Below, one piece after another: positions 26,841 to 36,342 of a stretch of 64,000 nucleotides of DNA. Both the position numbers and the translations under genes were made by a program. The stretch covers positions 1 to 64,000 of the forward strand of contig NZ_JACC01000036.1 in the NCBI RefSeq assembly GCF_000520955.1, given 5' to 3'. This stretch comes from Aquimarina pacifica (lineage in GTDB: Bacteria; Bacteroidota; Bacteroidia; Flavobacteriales; Flavobacteriaceae). How positions within the stretch are numbered: position 1 is the stretch's first letter; the number at the start of each line of letters is the position of its first letter. The notes under the pieces were generated by a model. The model was not told where the DNA came from. It saw only the letters and a program-made list of their open reading frames with translations, and made no database searches.

Positions 26841-27181
26841 TTTGCAAAAGTAATGAAGTTACTTAAAAAAGTGGCATATCTCAATTATTGAATACTGAAA
26901 TTTGTAAAATACAATACTGTTAATCAAGTATCATTTTCTAAGAAGGTAATGCATGGTCAAAAAAACTATTTTTAAGAACCTTTAAAACCTTTGCCTTAAA
27001 ATTTTAAAAAGAAATCATCGTTTTACTATATTTGAGAAATAAATCCCCAAGAGTACTATAGATTTAGAATACTTACTCACAGCTTGTTTCTTCTATTTGC
27101 ATTTTTTTGTAAAGAAATGTTAGAACGTTGAAACAGTTATGTATTTATTCCTTTATAAAGTTTTATGACTAAAAAAAATAC
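26841..27181. other. Divergent promoter region before tssH
   Basis: About 340 bp between the divergent DUF2520 and tssH genes. A -7 match TATATTTG (27027-27034) points towards tssH and would give a 5' UTR of roughly 140 nt. Nothing else was recognised. Confidence 0.45.
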
Positions 27182-29668
27182 ATGCAAACATTAGATTATA
27201 CTTGGACCAAAGAAGTAGGTAATACAATTTATGTCGCACAATCAATAGCCAAAGAATATCATAACAATGAATATAATGCGGCACATTTATTAAAGGCCTT
27301 ATTACACAAAGATGCAGGGCTTAGAGATTTTTTTAATCAAATAGATGGTGATATATATTATTATGAAGAGTGGTGCGAAGTGCGTATTGAAGCATTACCG
27401 AGAGCAACAAATATACCTGATAAGATAGAAGGTGATAAATCAATAGATGCTATTTTTAATGAAGCTGATAGCATTAAGCTAAAATTAGGCGAAAATGATA
27501 TTACGCCTATGGCATTGTTAGTTTCTATCTGTACCCCGGGCGTTGGGTTTTCTTATGAACAGCTCAAAACCTTAACGCTGAAAGCCGATGAGGTACTTAT
27601 TGCAGCAAAAAAAGGCACTTCTGGCGAAGCTAATACTGGTGCTGGAAGTGGTAAAAAGAAAACGACTGCTGGAGCAAACAAAAATGTGGACTTCGGTATT
27701 CTTGAAGAATATTGTATCGATAAAACCCTCGAAGCAAAAAATAATACGTTAAGTGATATTTTTGGACGAGATGCAGAGATAAAAATGATTACCGAAATAT
27801 TGGGACGACATTCTAAACCCAATGTTTTGATTACCGGAGAGCCAGGAGTTGGTAAAACAGTGTTGCTTGATGGTTTTGTAGAAGCTGTTGTTAATGGTAC
27901 CGTACCAGACACGCTAAAAAATGCACAAATTTATGAACTGGATTTTATAAATCTAGTCTCCGGAGCCAGTTATAAAAGTGAGGTCGAGGATCGGTTTAAA
28001 AAAGTTATTACTGCAATAAAAGAGTTCGAAAAACCAATCTTGCTTATTGATGAGGTGAATAATTTGGCTGATAAAGATAGCGGTAATCAGGGATTAGTGA
28101 ATATTCTAAAATCAGAACTGGCCAAAGGAGAAGTTACTTTTATAACAACGGTTACAAATGATGCGTATAGAAAACATATAGAAACAGACGAAGGACTATC
28201 TCGTCGATTCGAAATAGTAGCTCTAGAGGAGCCTTCAGAAAAAGATGCACTAACAATGATTGCCAATACAATTGGTAAATATAAAGAGCATCATCATCTA
28301 GATATACTTAATGATACAATTGCCGAAGCTATACGACTTTCAAAAAGATTTAATAAAGATCGTAGTTTGCCTGATGCAGCTATTGATTTGATTGATAGGA
28401 CGATGTCTGCATCGAGATATATGATAGAAACTACAGCGGCGAGGATCGAAAAAGTAACAGAGAGTCTTAGCAATATAGAAAGCGCAGACAAAACAGAATC
28501 TGACAAGCTTGCCGATATTAGCTGGCAATGGGATAATCTCAAAAATACATTTAGCTATCTTTTGTTTACCGAGTTAAATGAAAACGACGCACATTCTAGT
28601 TCGGATTCGTTAGAGAAAAGTATTGAGAAGATCAAAAATGTTTTGGATCGATTTTTAGATAAGTCAAAAAAACAGAAAGATACGGTTGATACCGATGATA
28701 TCTCAGCAACAATCGCCAACAAAACGGGAATTCCTGTTGGGCAATTACAGGCAGACGAAAAAGAACGCCTACTGACTATGGAGGATCATCTCAAAAAACG
28801 TGTAATAGGTCAAGATCATGCGGTTAAAACAATTACTGAAGCGGTATTAGAATCCAGATCTGGGTTAAGTAAACCAGGACTACCAATAGGTTCTTTCTTT
28901 TTTACAGGGCCTACAGGAACAGGTAAGACCGAATTGGCTAAGTCATTGGCAGAATTTTTATTTCAGACCGAAGATGCTATTATCAGGTTTGATATGTCAG
29001 AGTTTAAAGAAGAACATTCTGCAGCTTTGTTATATGGTGCACCCCCGGGATACGTTGGATATGAAGAAGGAGGACTTTTGGTTAATAAAATAAGACAGAA
29101 ACCATACTCAATTGTTTTATTTGACGAAATAGAAAAAGCGCATCCGTCTGTATTTGATATTTTTCTTCAGATTTTGGATGAAGGAAAACTTAATGACAGA
29201 CTAGGAAAAACAGGTGATTTTTCTAATGCAGTTATCCTATTTACATCAAACATAGGGAGTGAACATGTAGTAAAAACATTTACAGGAGGAGAAATTCCGA
29301 AATCTTCGGATCTTTTAGAATTGATGTCTCCCCATTTTAGACCCGAATTTTTGGGAAGATTGACAGAGATCGTACCATTTTCACCGATAACAAAAGAAAA
29401 TGTAGTAAAGATTTTTGAGATCCAAATAAAAGACTTGCACAAAGCGTTAGCAAAGCAGGAAATTACATTAGAGTTAACTGACGAAGCCAAAGAATTCTTG
29501 GCATATAAAGGATTTACACCAAAATATGGGGCTCGACCACTTAGAAGTGTAATCCGTACTGATTTGAGATCCCCGTTATCAAGAATGTTGATCACAGGGA
29601 AGATTGACAAGGGAAATACAGTAAAATTAGACGTAAAAGATGAAAAATTAATATGGAATCATAGTTAA
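27182..29668 (+). CDS. tssH: TssH/ClpV-like double AAA+ ATPase (T6SS)
   Basis: An 828-residue Clp/Hsp100 ATPase. It has an N-terminal Clp-N-like domain (1-145), a Gly/Lys/Thr linker (146-168), D1 with Walker A GEPGVGKT (219-226) and Walker B LLIDEVNNL, a middle domain, then D2 with Walker A GPTGTGKTE (about 574-582), DEIEKAHPSVFDIFLQ and a C-terminal D2-small domain with GARPLRSVI. ClpV disassembles contracted type VI sheaths. Placement directly before tssB and tssC supports ClpV over ClpA/ClpB. The divergent N domain also fits. Confidence 0.87.
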   Translation: MQTLDYTWTKEVGNTIYVAQSIAKEYHNNEYNAAHLLKALLHKDAGLRDFFNQIDGDIYYYEEWCEVRIEALPRATNIPDKIEGDKSIDAIFNEADSIKLKLGENDITPMALLVSICTPGVGFSYEQLKTLTLKADEVLIAAKKGTSGEANTGAGSGKKKTTAGANKNVDFGILEEYCIDKTLEAKNNTLSDIFGRDAEIKMITEILGRHSKPNVLITGEPGVGKTVLLDGFVEAVVNGTVPDTLKNAQIYELDFINLVSGASYKSEVEDRFKKVITAIKEFEKPILLIDEVNNLADKDSGNQGLVNILKSELAKGEVTFITTVTNDAYRKHIETDEGLSRRFEIVALEEPSEKDALTMIANTIGKYKEHHHLDILNDTIAEAIRLSKRFNKDRSLPDAAIDLIDRTMSASRYMIETTAARIEKVTESLSNIESADKTESDKLADISWQWDNLKNTFSYLLFTELNENDAHSSSDSLEKSIEKIKNVLDRFLDKSKKQKDTVDTDDISATIANKTGIPVGQLQADEKERLLTMEDHLKKRVIGQDHAVKTITEAVLESRSGLSKPGLPIGSFFFTGPTGTGKTELAKSLAEFLFQTEDAIIRFDMSEFKEEHSAALLYGAPPGYVGYEEGGLLVNKIRQKPYSIVLFDEIEKAHPSVFDIFLQILDEGKLNDRLGKTGDFSNAVILFTSNIGSEHVVKTFTGGEIPKSSDLLELMSPHFRPEFLGRLTEIVPFSPITKENVVKIFEIQIKDLHKALAKQEITLELTDEAKEFLAYKGFTPKYGARPLRSVIRTDLRSPLSRMLITGKIDKGNTVKLDVKDEKLIWNHS

Positions 29669-29729
29669 ATTTATGATCTGTAATAAATTTTAGTATATTT
29701 AGGAATTAGCAACTATTAAAGACTTAGTT

Positions 29730-30179
29730 ATGGATAGCAAATATGGAATTGGAGGAACGGAGGTCCAAACCGATGCAAGTGAAGCAATATTAGAGATATC
29801 TCAGAATAAAACATTATTTATTCAGAAATTAACCCAGGATCAACCTATAAAACCAGAAATTGTATCAGGATTGACTTCTGTAGAACATGTATTTGAACAT
29901 TACAAACCCGAAATCGAAGTAGATTTTGAGGATTCAGAAGGAGTAGAGAGCAAGGAAACACTTAAGTTTTCGCATCTAGGCAATTTTGGAAAAAAAGGAA
30001 TTATAAATCAAAGTAAGTATTTGAACGATTTAGATACTGAGAAGGATCAGTACCTAAAAGTTGTAAAACAACTAAAGTCAAATAAAATTTTGAAAGCGGC
30101 ATTAGCAGATCCAGATGCAAAAGAAGCATTGCTAAAGTCAATTCAGTCATTAATCGCAGAAATACAGCAACAAGGTTAA
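29730..30179 (+). CDS. tssB: TssB, T6SS contractile sheath small subunit
   Basis: A 149-residue protein opening MDSKYGIGGTEV, with an acidic middle (VDFEDSEGVESKE) and FSHLGNFGKKGI, followed by a helical C terminus ending in LIAEIQQQG. The length and its place 12 bp before tssC identify the small sheath subunit (VipA) of the Bacteroidota-specific T6SS subtype iii. With TssC it polymerises into the sheath whose contraction drives the Hcp tube. It lies 61 bp after tssH. Confidence 0.88.
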   Translation: MDSKYGIGGTEVQTDASEAILEISQNKTLFIQKLTQDQPIKPEIVSGLTSVEHVFEHYKPEIEVDFEDSEGVESKETLKFSHLGNFGKKGIINQSKYLNDLDTEKDQYLKVVKQLKSNKILKAALADPDAKEALLKSIQSLIAEIQQQG

Positions 30180-30191
30180 AAAAGTATATAC

Positions 30192-31544
30192 ATGGCATTT
30201 GGAAAAAAGGCAAAACAAGAAATTAAGATAGAAAATCCTGCCAAGGAGCTTAAAATTAATGAAGAAAAATTAGCCAAGTATGGTGGTTTTGACTTGTTAG
30301 AGGCATGTATTGACGATGTTCAAAACATGAACCCTGATCGTAAAGCAAGAAAAAAGATATTTCTTAATGAATCTTCTAAAAAACAAGAACGTCAAAAGCT
30401 TGAAAAAACGTTAGAGATCTGGAATGAAGTACTTTCTTCTTCTGATGATTTATCAGAAATGGTAGAGGGATCAGAAAAAAAGTCGGAAGAAGCTGCTGCA
30501 TCCCTTGAAAAGAATTTGGGAGCTGCACTAGAACAAACAAGAGAGATGGAGCAATCATATCGTTCTGTAGCTTTGTTCTTTAAAAATACAGAATCTCAAA
30601 AAGTAAAGAATATTAATATTCTGAATGCAGAATTAGAGCAACTAAAAGACTTAGATAATACTCGTTTTATTGATGCTGTGCATGAAGAATTAGTGCAAGG
30701 ATATGATCGTCTTGATTTAAGAGATAACTATGGCCTTATGGTTGTACCAGGATACTTAGGTTCGAATAAGGTGGTAGAGAAGTGGGCCAAAATGGCATAT
30801 GAAAATAAAGTAATGATGATTACTGATTTTGAGCACTTAGATGAGCCAGATGATGTAATGGAAATGTTTGAATCTGCAAACCTTACCGGAGGAGATAAAT
30901 ATAGATCTAATGTGGTAATGGCGTGTAACTGGCTTGTAGGAAGAGGTAAACACGACGAAGTAGGTGAAGATGAAGATTTATTTGTACCACCTTCAAGTGC
31001 ATTAGGAGGAAAAATATATAAAACGCTAATGTCTCAGGTAACTGCAGGAAAGAAGTTTGGAGGAATGAATGAAGTTGATGGGGTGCGATTTGACCTTAAA
31101 AAAGGAGAAATTTCTCAGTTAGAAAAATTAGGATTGGTTCCTATGGTAAATGAGTATGGTAAAGTAATGGCATTCTCTGCAAAAACTTTATTTAATGGTG
31201 ATAATCTTGGATTACAAACCTATTCTGTAGTGCGTGTATTTGATTATGTGACCAAAGTACTTATGGATTTCTTAAACAGAAGAGCTTTTGAGAATTTTAA
31301 TGCGAAAACCAGAAAAGAATTGATGGGACAAATCGTTAAGTTCTTAGATGATATTACGGGACCAGATAAACTAATTGAAGATTTTTCTATCAAGCGTTTT
31401 GAGCAAGATCCACAACAAAAAGATAGAGTACATCTAGATATACACATGAAACCTTATTTCCCAGCCAAAAACTTTATGATCAAAATGGATGGACAAAAAG
31501 GAGACGATGGATCAGAATGGAACTCTGATTATGAACAACAATAA
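30192..31544 (+). CDS. tssC: TssC, T6SS contractile sheath large subunit
   Basis: A 450-residue protein of the DUF5458-type TssC seen in T6SSiii. The blocks are a basic N terminus (MAFGKKAKQEIKIENPAKEL), a charged helical region to about 200, then LVPMVNEYGKVMAFSAKTLF and FEQDPQQKDRVHLDIHMKPYFPAKNF near the C terminus. It forms the outer sheath together with TssB. A strong terminator follows, so the operon seems to be tssH-tssB-tssC only. No other tss gene (hcp, tssE, F, G, K) lies in this window. Confidence 0.9.
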   Translation: MAFGKKAKQEIKIENPAKELKINEEKLAKYGGFDLLEACIDDVQNMNPDRKARKKIFLNESSKKQERQKLEKTLEIWNEVLSSSDDLSEMVEGSEKKSEEAAASLEKNLGAALEQTREMEQSYRSVALFFKNTESQKVKNINILNAELEQLKDLDNTRFIDAVHEELVQGYDRLDLRDNYGLMVVPGYLGSNKVVEKWAKMAYENKVMMITDFEHLDEPDDVMEMFESANLTGGDKYRSNVVMACNWLVGRGKHDEVGEDEDLFVPPSSALGGKIYKTLMSQVTAGKKFGGMNEVDGVRFDLKKGEISQLEKLGLVPMVNEYGKVMAFSAKTLFNGDNLGLQTYSVVRVFDYVTKVLMDFLNRRAFENFNAKTRKELMGQIVKFLDDITGPDKLIEDFSIKRFEQDPQQKDRVHLDIHMKPYFPAKNFMIKMDGQKGDDGSEWNSDYEQQ

Positions 31545-31605
31545 TACTAGAAGAAGCCCCAATTATGGGTACTACTATTTTTTTTTAGTTCATAGATAAT
31601 ATAAG

Positions 31606-31640
31606 AAACGGGTAATTCTATTGAGTTGCCCGTTTTTGTT
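31606..31640 (+). terminator. Terminator of the tssH-B-C operon
   Basis: A 10-bp stem (AAACGGGTAA paired with TTGCCCGTTT, with one G-U pair) and five T lie 62 bp past the tssC stop. Confidence 0.8.
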
Positions 31641-31665
31641 ATGTATTATATTTTACAAATTTATT

Positions 31666-31992
31666 ATGGAGAGAGTGGTTTTTGATTCAATAGTCAAAGT
31701 TCTAACTTTTGCTTTACTCATATTTATACATCGTAAAGAAGTAAAGCATTTTTTGATATTAGTGTATAATTATGCACCTCTAGTGATGTCTAGATTAATT
31801 ATGATATGTGGTTTTTTATTCTATTTTTTGTCCTCAGTTGCTTTATTGCAAGATTTATATGTAAAAAGTAATAGTATGCTTCATGCGACAGGAATAGCAT
31901 TTCTTTTTATTGTTTTTGGGATTATTACCTATCCCTTATCCAGAGTTTTTTATAAAGAGTATAAAGATCCTAAGAATAAGCTCATTGCGTAA
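31666..31992 (+). CDS. Small hypothetical membrane protein, 108 aa
   Basis: The ATG at 31666 (MERVVFDSIVKVL) is preferred; a longer reading begins inside the tssC terminator. Three hydrophobic segments are seen (about 8-20, 38-60, 73-92), and the tail is basic (FYKEYKDPKNK). No family was recognised. It lies between the T6SS module and the C58 protease gene, so it could be a membrane immunity protein or unrelated. Nothing in the sequence decides this. Confidence 0.6.
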   Translation: MERVVFDSIVKVLTFALLIFIHRKEVKHFLILVYNYAPLVMSRLIMICGFLFYFLSSVALLQDLYVKSNSMLHATGIAFLFIVFGIITYPLSRVFYKEYKDPKNKLIA

Positions 31993-32043
31993 AATTACAA
32001 TGTATAAGTTTGTAATTGTTTTTTAGAATAAAAAACAAACAAT

Positions 32044-32535
32044 CTACATAATATTACGAATCAAAACATCTCCGTTAAGATCAGAATACCAGTTTAATAA
32101 ATGAAGGTTTATATCAGATAAGAGTTCAGAAGAACTTTCTGCTTCGTAAAGTCCACCATTGGGATCAAAAAAGTGATATTTGCCTTGTTTTTCATCTATC
32201 CAGACTCCCATAGAATGTCCTTCGGTTTCTTCACTATTCCATATAGATAGCATTTGATATCCACTTATAGAAGATTTTCCCAGATCCATCATACTTGTGC
32301 TTTCTGAAGAGCTCATTAATCCAGAATTTCTAAATGTTCTGTCATCAGTACCTGCAATCATACCTGCACCTTGTGCTATAGCAAACTGAAAACTTGAGCC
32401 AACTTGCCATGCTCGTGTTACCCCATTGAGTTGCTGACTTTTTTTTATCCATTCTAAGGTCATTGCCGCACAAACTCCTGCGCCACCATTTTTTAGTGCC
32501 TGAATGTTGTTGTTTGTTGAAAATAAAAGATCCAT
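32044..32535 (-). CDS. YopT-like (peptidase C58) cysteine protease, T6SS effector candidate
   Basis: A 163-residue protein with the C58 catalytic triad in the expected order: Cys22 in GGAGVCAAMTLEWIK, His107 in TEGHSMGVWIDE and Asp124 in YHFFDPNGGLYE. The FFDPNxG and GxC...W patterns are the family hallmarks. It has no signal peptide and is about the size of a bare protease core (YopT has about 320 residues). Family members cleave host or competitor proteins after delivery by secretion systems. It is convergent with tssH-B-C and lies 0.5 kb away, making it a plausible T6SS cargo (inference). No obvious cognate immunity gene was recognised. Confidence 0.75.
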   Translation of the reverse strand: MDLLFSTNNNIQALKNGGAGVCAAMTLEWIKKSQQLNGVTRAWQVGSSFQFAIAQGAGMIAGTDDRTFRNSGLMSSSESTSMMDLGKSSISGYQMLSIWNSEETEGHSMGVWIDEKQGKYHFFDPNGGLYEAESSSELLSDINLHLLNWYSDLNGDVLIRNIM

Positions 32536-32811
32536 AATGATTCTGTTAATGTGTAATTCTTGTTTTATTCCTTTAATGGGTTGAATTTCTTTTCCGTACC
32601 AAGTTTATTTGTTTTCTACCGATGTCATATTTTCACATGTTAGGTCATAACATATTTTCTGGGTACTTTACCAATAGATATTCAAGTATTTTATATGTTA
32701 TTGTGTAAATAGGAGAGGTGTATTTATTTCCTCTAATTTAATTAAAATCAGATTAGTATCAAAAAATAATAGAATACAATTATGAACGTATTTATGATGT
32801 CTCAAAAAAAG

Positions 32812-32935
32812 AAAAAAGGATGCCAAAAAATTGAACATCCTTTTAAAGAGAAAAAAGTTAAATTATTTGTGACTAACTATTTTACACCTTACTCTTATTT
32901 AAATTGGTGAGTTTATATAAGAATATGTATAAATT
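32812..32935 (-). repeat. Terminator and 3' UTR repeat, copy 1
   Basis: The hairpin AAAAGGATG/CATCCTTTT (32814-32844) and the next 90 bases, lying between the lipoprotein stop and the terminator, resemble 35622-35745 base for base over long stretches (shared core TGACTnACTATTT followed by ACC). On the minus strand it is the 3' UTR and terminator of the lipoprotein gene. Confidence 0.7.
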
Positions 32936-32960
32936 CTTCTTCATTATTTTTGCTCAAATG

Positions 32961-33788
32961 TTAATAATTTTCGTATAATTGGTATACTACATGGTGAGAT
33001 ACATTTAATACATTTCCTTGGTTATCAATAACTTCGTAGCTGGTGTATTGTTTCCCCGGTTTTTCTATTATCGTTCCCGGAGCTGGATTTTGTCGTATGG
33101 TAAGATAGGTATCACAGTTATCATCTAGGTTTAGTGAATAAATAAGGAAAGATTTAGAGTCACTTACCTCTGCAGGAAAAGATTGTCTAAAAGAATTGAT
33201 TCCTCTACAGGTTATTCTACCATTTGTATAAATACAGACAGGATCTGTTGTTGGAGGTTCGTTGTCAGAGTCACATTCATCACCTACAAGTACATAGTAT
33301 TGATATTGTTCCCAAGTGTTCCAGGAATTACTTAAATCGGTAGACCAGTATACTCTATTTTTTCTTCCAGGATACCAAATAGGTAATGCAAGGTACATAT
33401 CCCTATTGTCGTCAAATACATAAATAAAATTATCATCCTCCCACTCAAAGGTAAATGTAACCGTAGTAACTCCGAGCGAATTTTTTTCTTCAATAATATC
33501 TTCGTTTCTAACAAATGAAGGTCCATCAATTTTTACAGGATTCCAGACTTGTTGGCCAACTTCGGGACCGAAGTAATGATTTTTTAGTGTCGTATCACTA
33601 TCATTTTTATCCATGCTCTTAGCTGTAGGAATTGGATCAGGAAGTGCCGAACTTTCTATAGCTATTTCTTGTGAGTCCGTAAAATTCGCTACTTCATCGA
33701 AATTTTTTGAAGCATCAAATTCTTCATTAGAACAGGATTGTGATAGAATTGCAACGGTAATTGCAAATAAAAGTAAGTAATTTTTCAT
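32961..33788 (-). CDS. Lipoprotein, unknown family, paralogue A
   Basis: A 275-residue predicted lipoprotein: signal MKNYLLLFAITVAILSQSCS with lipid Cys19. The mature part carries a propeptide-like acidic start with ALPDPIPT, then FTFEWEDDNFIYVFDDNRD, LALPIWYPGRKNRVYWS, VLVGDECDSDNEPPT and NCDTYLTIRQNPAPGTIIE. Six cysteines suggest disulfides. A clear paralogue lies at 59139-59960. No family was recognised. Upstream are two tandem ACCCTGTTTTCAGT boxes, and downstream a terminator. Confidence 0.75.
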   Translation of the reverse strand: MKNYLLLFAITVAILSQSCSNEEFDASKNFDEVANFTDSQEIAIESSALPDPIPTAKSMDKNDSDTTLKNHYFGPEVGQQVWNPVKIDGPSFVRNEDIIEEKNSLGVTTVTFTFEWEDDNFIYVFDDNRDMYLALPIWYPGRKNRVYWSTDLSNSWNTWEQYQYYVLVGDECDSDNEPPTTDPVCIYTNGRITCRGINSFRQSFPAEVSDSKSFLIYSLNLDDNCDTYLTIRQNPAPGTIIEKPGKQYTSYEVIDNQGNVLNVSHHVVYQLYENY

Positions 33789-33815
33789 TGTTTAAGTTGT
33801 TAGTTAAATGTGCAC

Positions 33816-33859
33816 CGAAAGTACCCTGTTTTCAGTTAAACAAACACCCTGTTTTCAGT
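33816..33859 (-). promoter_or_regulatory. Promoter with two tandem CTGAAAACAGGG boxes
   Basis: On the minus strand ACTGAAAACAGGGT occurs at 33846-33859 and 33823-33836, offset 23 bp (about two helical turns). It abuts TACTTTCG (33816-33823), one mismatch from TAnnTTTG. The same box lies upstream of the paralogue at 60 kb and at 35.8 kb. Likely operator of a shared regulator. Confidence 0.55.
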
Positions 33860-34204
33860 GGTTTTTAATAAAATAAGATCAATTTTTGAATTCGTTTTTT
33901 TTGAGTTTCCTTGTTGTCCATAAGTTTTCTATCGTCTGGAAAGAATAATTCATAGGAAAGGAATAGTAAATAAGATGGATTTGCCCTTTGATAATATTTG
34001 GTTAATATTATCGCGCTGATTTATACCGATACTATAATGGATAATATCGGTTGTCTTTAGTGTATATAGCCTTGATAATAGTAAAGCTAATTTTGCATGC
34101 GTACAATGTGGGCTGTTTTGATTTTTATCAATTACCCTCTAATAACCTTGTATCAATAACAAATGAGGTTTACCAAAACTAGTGTATTTTCTATTAAGGA
34201 GGGT
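33860..34204. other. Intergenic spacer
   Basis: About 345 bases between the lipoprotein promoter and the lpxD stop codon. AT-rich, with no recognisable gene or RNA. Confidence 0.5.
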
Positions 34205-35200
34205 TTATTGATTTTTCATGAACCGTTTTATTGCAACCCATTGTTTTAACATATTTCTGGCATCCTGTGCAGGGTAACCTAACACAGTTTTTCCTGCTTC
34301 TACATCATTCATAACTCCTGAGCCGGCACCCACGGTAGCACCCGAATGTATGGTAGTATGATCTTTAATAGATGCGCTTCCACCAATAATAACACCATCG
34401 CCTAAGGTAACAGAACCTGCTAGTCCGCTATGTCCTGCCATAATACAAGAACGTCCCATGATACTGTTATGAGCTATTTGTACAAGGTTGTCAATTTTAC
34501 AACCATCACCAATAATGGTAGCGCTAAATTTTGCTCTATCAACACACGAATTTGCACCTATTTCTACATAATGTCCAATTATTACATTACCTATTTGTGG
34601 TATCTTAATCAGTTGTTTTCCATCGTCACTTGGTCTATATCCAAACCCATCAGCTCCAATACTTACGTTTGTATGAAAAATACAATGACTACCAATAATA
34701 CAACGTTCGCGTATAATAGTTCCTGACCAAACAATAGTATGATCACCAATACTGGTTTCATCAAATACACAAACATTTGGGTATAAAACTACTTCATTTC
34801 CTAACTCTACATCTTTGCCAATGTAACAATTGGCTCCAATCTTACAACCGTTACCAATTTTTGCAGTTTCGTGTATTACTGCTGTTGGGTGTATATCCGT
34901 TTCAAAAACGGGTGGTGGCGGATTAAAAAGTTGTAATATTTTTGCCATGGCTAAATCGACATTTTTTACTTTAATAAAAGCTCGATTATCGCCTGCCTCG
35001 ATTTTAGAATTATCGTTGATAAGAGCAGCACAAGCTTTTGAGTCTGCCCATAATTTTTCATATTTTTTACTCCCAATGAACGTTATTTGATTGCTATTCG
35101 CTTTTTGTAACTCCTCAGCTCCTTCAATTTTTTGATCGGTACTACCGATTAATTCACCTTTGATAATATTGTTAATTTCATATATAGAGTATGATATCAT
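34205..35200 (-). CDS. lpxD: LpxD, UDP-3-O-acylglucosamine N-acyltransferase
   Basis: A 331-residue acyltransferase. The N-terminal uridine-binding domain (1-100: [19 protein letters not shown]) is followed by a left-handed beta-helix of hexapeptide repeats (about 105-300) with the catalytic His in [10 protein letters not shown]. The C-terminal helical part carries the [19 protein letters not shown] tail. It adds the second hydroxyacyl chain in lipid A synthesis in the cytoplasm. In many bacteria lpxD sits with fabZ/lpxA; here it stands alone, so it may be a second LpxD paralogue. Confidence 0.93.
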   Translation of the reverse strand: MISYSIYEINNIIKGELIGSTDQKIEGAEELQKANSNQITFIGSKKYEKLWADSKACAALINDNSKIEAGDNRAFIKVKNVDLAMAKILQLFNPPPPVFETDIHPTAVIHETAKIGNGCKIGANCYIGKDVELGNEVVLYPNVCVFDETSIGDHTIVWSGTIIRERCIIGSHCIFHTNVSIGADGFGYRPSDDGKQLIKIPQIGNVIIGHYVEIGANSCVDRAKFSATIIGDGCKIDNLVQIAHNSIMGRSCIMAGHSGLAGSVTLGDGVIIGGSASIKDHTTIHSGATVGAGSGVMNDVEAGKTVLGYPAQDARNMLKQWVAIKRFMKNQ

Positions 35201-36342
35201 TTGTAGTTTTGTTATGGATTTGTTAATTTGTTGGTAAATCTATATTATTTTTAGTATAAATTATGCTTATACACTACTTATTATAGAATTATTTCCAAAA
35301 AATCTAAGATTAAGACCGAAATCATAACAGAAACTACCTATTTATTCAAAATAGACACTCATGCACCCATACATAAGATGTATGATGAATATCGTTGTAA
35401 AAAGTTAGAGTGTTTGTCAAAATCAACGGTACTTTACTATACCAAAAAAGCGTTTTGAGCGCAAAAGTTAACGGCTATATATCTAGTTAAATTTTCTATT
35501 GATTTTATTATACAACTTCATTTTGGGTATTTCAACAACTTGTAACAATTACAGACATGTATTTTTTTCAGAGCAATACAAATACATTTTAATAAATAAT
35601 ATTTGCAGTATTTCGAAAAAAGAAAAAGGATGTTCAAGTTTTTTGACATCCTTTTTTTAGAGTAACAATTTCATTATTTCTGACTGACTATTTCATACCA
35701 TTTTCTTGTTCTAATTGGGGAGTTTTAACATGATATTGGTATAAGCATTTTTTGTAGGTAGTTTTGTTCGTTAAAACTGACAGCGAAATTATCTTATTTC
35801 TTTTTTACCTATCACCCTGTTTTCAGTAGTTTTTTAGGATATAGGATTGGTGAATTGCGTCTTTTTTTATGGTTTTTTTAGTGCCTAGGTTGTATAGTTT
35901 TCAAAAAGTCAAAAGTGCACTATATTCAAGGCCTTTTTATTCATTATTCTGGTTAAGTCTTACTATGAAATAGGGGTATACTTTTTTAAGTTGCTTATTT
36001 TTTTGATAAGCCAAATTATTACTATGATTTCTCAAAGGAGAATACTGTTAGTACACTCATTGACAATCAAAGTCATTATAGTTTGTTCTTAATAAAATCT
36101 AATTCTTGTCCGCACTGTGATAGAGAATGTCAAGCTTTCCTGTTTTTATAATTCTAAGAAGATCCATTTCTAATTGATGGTTCAATATCCATTTTCTATC
36201 CATGGTATGATAAAGGGTTTTGAACGGTTTAGAATAACTACTCACCGAATTCTCAGATTTTTAGGTATGTATTACGCTTACCTTAGAAATATCGATGTGG
36301 CAATGCCCAATAACATTGAATTAATTATAAAAACTTCTAGTC
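35201..36342. other. 1.1-kb spacer between lpxD and the YfiM-like gene
   Basis: Apart from the relic at 35.6-35.8 kb, no gene can be supported. A plus-strand open stretch beginning near 36174 lacks coding character and overlaps the YfiM-like gene. The stretch is AT-rich. Confidence 0.5.
35622..35827 (-). other. Gene-less copy of lipoprotein promoter and 3' end (relic)
   Basis: An ACTGAAAACAGGGT box (35814-35827, minus strand) is followed, after only about 190 bases, by a terminator AAAAAGGATGT/ACATCCTTTTT (35623-35656) and a 90-base flank. The flank matches the 3' UTR of the lipoprotein gene at 32.8-32.9 kb. The coding region in between is absent. It could be a deletion relic of a third paralogue, or a short transcript of its own. 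Confidence 0.5.

Noticed and set aside
27182..29668. Reading the AAA+ ATPase as housekeeping ClpB or ClpA
   Set aside because: The N domain is divergent and it is directly followed by tssB and tssC, which favours ClpV/TssH.
29730..31544. Reading tssB/tssC as phage-tail or eCIS sheath genes
   Set aside because: There are separate small and large sheath subunits plus a ClpV-type ATPase; no tube, spike or tape-measure genes of an eCIS are nearby.
32812..35745. The repeat pair 32.8/35.6 kb as a mobile element
   Set aside because: The match covers only a terminator and 3' UTR flank, with no ends or transposase, so duplication of a gene end is simpler.
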